From the NCBI GenBank assembly GCA_007127015.1, contig SLAE01000129.1, positions 1-24,789 of the forward strand: a stretch of DNA of 24,789 bases, in the 5' to 3' direction. Shown here in pieces: positions 24,187 through 24,789 of this stretch. A program made the position numbers and the translations under genes. Within the stretch, counting starts at the first letter, position 1. Each line of letters starts with the position of its first letter. The notes beneath the pieces are model-generated. The model ran no database searches and was not told the DNA's origin. It saw only the letters and a program-made list of their open reading frames with translations. The stretch is from Desulfonatronospira sp. GTDB taxonomy: Bacteria > Desulfobacterota > Desulfovibrionia > Desulfovibrionales > Desulfonatronovibrionaceae.

Positions 24187-24250
24187 TCCCGCACTTACTT
24201 TCCCGGCTGCTTCAGTCATGAGAATGAAAAAAATAAAAGTAAGTGCGGGA
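24187..24250. repeat. Perfect 15-bp inverted repeat between gyrA and the convergent gene
   Basis: TCCCGCACTTACTTT (24187-24201) and its exact complement AAAGTAAGTGCGGGA (24236-24250) flank a 34-nt loop that itself contains a small TCAT-GAGA-ATGA hairpin. It begins 20 bp after the gyrA stop. There is no T-tract directly after either arm, so it is not a standard intrinsic terminator. It could be a bidirectional RNA hairpin protecting or ending transcripts, or a miniature inverted-repeat element; no target-site duplication is visible. Confidence 0.8.
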
Positions 24251-24351
24251 CGAACAGGGTGACAGACTACTCAAAATTCCGGCTGGACCTGAGCTGACAT
24301 TCTGATGAAAAATATGGTTTGGAATAACTTTTAATGATTCAGGATTTAATT

Positions 24352-24789
24352 TCAAAAGTTATCCTGAAGCTTGTCCTCGTAATGCTCAATAGCTTGTTGA
24401 AGCATATTTCCGGCATCGATAAGGCTCTCCCGGTCCTCTTCGGTTTCAGCCTCCATTACCAGATATCTGAGAGTCTGCAATGTCTCTCTGAGATGAAGCA
24501 GGGTAATTAAATCCACTGTCTTTTGAGGCTGAAGCTTTAAAGTCTCAATTTCTCCTGAATGAGCTTCCAGCTGATCCTGCAGACCATCAATTCTTGAGTG
24601 GGATCTTTCCGCCTCATCCTCGATAAGCAGCTCAACCTCCTCCAGCTGCTGGCTCAGGGAAAAGGTGCTTTCTTCGACCTGGTCCATGCGCTGATGTGTC
24701 TGATCCATGTCCCTTAGGGTATAATAATAAAAAACTACAAGAAGAATGAACACTATCACAAATCCGGCCATGGCCGACTTGCCCCAGGA
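24352..24789 (-). CDS. Membrane-anchored coiled-coil protein, 5' end cut by the window
   Basis: At least 139 residues are visible and the frame stays open to the right edge (SWGKSAM before the ATG at 24771), so the true start probably lies a few codons outside. An N-terminal membrane helix (AGFVIVFILLVVFYYYTL) leads into a long charged, heptad-like coiled coil (DQTHQRMDQVEESTFSLSQQ, ELLIEDEAERSHSRIDGLQD) and a helical C-terminal part (LHLRETLQTLRYLVMEAETEEDRESL). Single-pass anchoring with the coiled coil outside or inside the cell cannot be decided; positive residues near SWGK suggest the short N-terminus is cytoplasmic. It has no cysteines. I do not recognise the family. It converges on gyrA. 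Confidence 0.8.
   Translation of the reverse strand, partial: SWGKSAMAGFVIVFILLVVFYYYTLRDMDQTHQRMDQVEESTFSLSQQLEEVELLIEDEAERSHSRIDGLQDQLEAHSGEIETLKLQPQKTVDLITLLHLRETLQTLRYLVMEAETEEDRESLIDAGNMLQQAIEHYEDKLQDNF

Noticed and set aside
24225..24263. Tiny 12-codon frame MKKIKVSAGRTG after gyrA
   Set aside because: It overlaps the right arm of the inverted repeat, lacks a ribosome binding site and is too short to support.

Overview
The window reads as ordinary chromosomal DNA from a Gram-negative anaerobe, most likely a sulfate-reducing Desulfobacterota member of the Desulfovibrionales type. This is inferred from an isopropylmalate-synthase-like protein resembling the Re-citrate synthases known from Desulfovibrio and Clostridium, a DUF39 homocysteine-biosynthesis protein, a heptose-7-phosphate kinase for LPS, and an E. 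coli-sized GyrB. Base composition is moderate and even throughout. I see no transposase, phage gene, CRISPR array, rRNA or tRNA.

Left part (1-11.6 kb, mostly + strand). The 3' end of glmS is followed 3 bp later by a secreted TPR/AMIN/Amidase_3 peptidoglycan amidase. A convergent cation-efflux transporter and a conserved unknown gene come next. A 404-bp gap with a strong intrinsic terminator precedes a Re-citrate-synthase-like enzyme that carries an unusual C-terminal Cache-like sensor domain and is followed by a small lipoprotein. Then come coaBC with a translationally coupled unknown gene, and an nfeD/slipin membrane-quality-control pair with a small helical protein behind it.

Middle (11.7-15.0 kb). 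This is the chromosome-partition locus. A perfect 16-bp parS lies in the leader of parA; a small Zn-ribbon gene of opposite orientation separates parA from parB; and a stand-alone heptokinase gene (rfaE1 type) follows parB 5 bp downstream.

Right part (15.0-24.8 kb). Three minus-strand genes form a probable operon: DUF39 homocysteine synthesis, a LarE-like PP-loop sulfurtransferase and a degenerate HsdR-N-like protein. They are divergent from dnaN-gyrB-gyrA. dnaA is absent from its usual place beside dnaN. The 539-bp divergent intergenic region is AT-rich and holds plausible back-to-back promoters and a nested inverted repeat with one near-consensus DnaA box; a perfect DnaA box lies just inside dnaN. 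parS/parAB together with dnaN-gyrBA indicate an origin-proximal location. A 15-bp perfect inverted repeat separates gyrA from a convergent membrane-anchored coiled-coil gene cut by the window edge.

Most of the content is housekeeping. The best candidates for something under-described are the DUF39/LarE-like sulfur gene pair, the Cache-fused citrate-synthase-like enzyme, and the gene placed between parA and parB.
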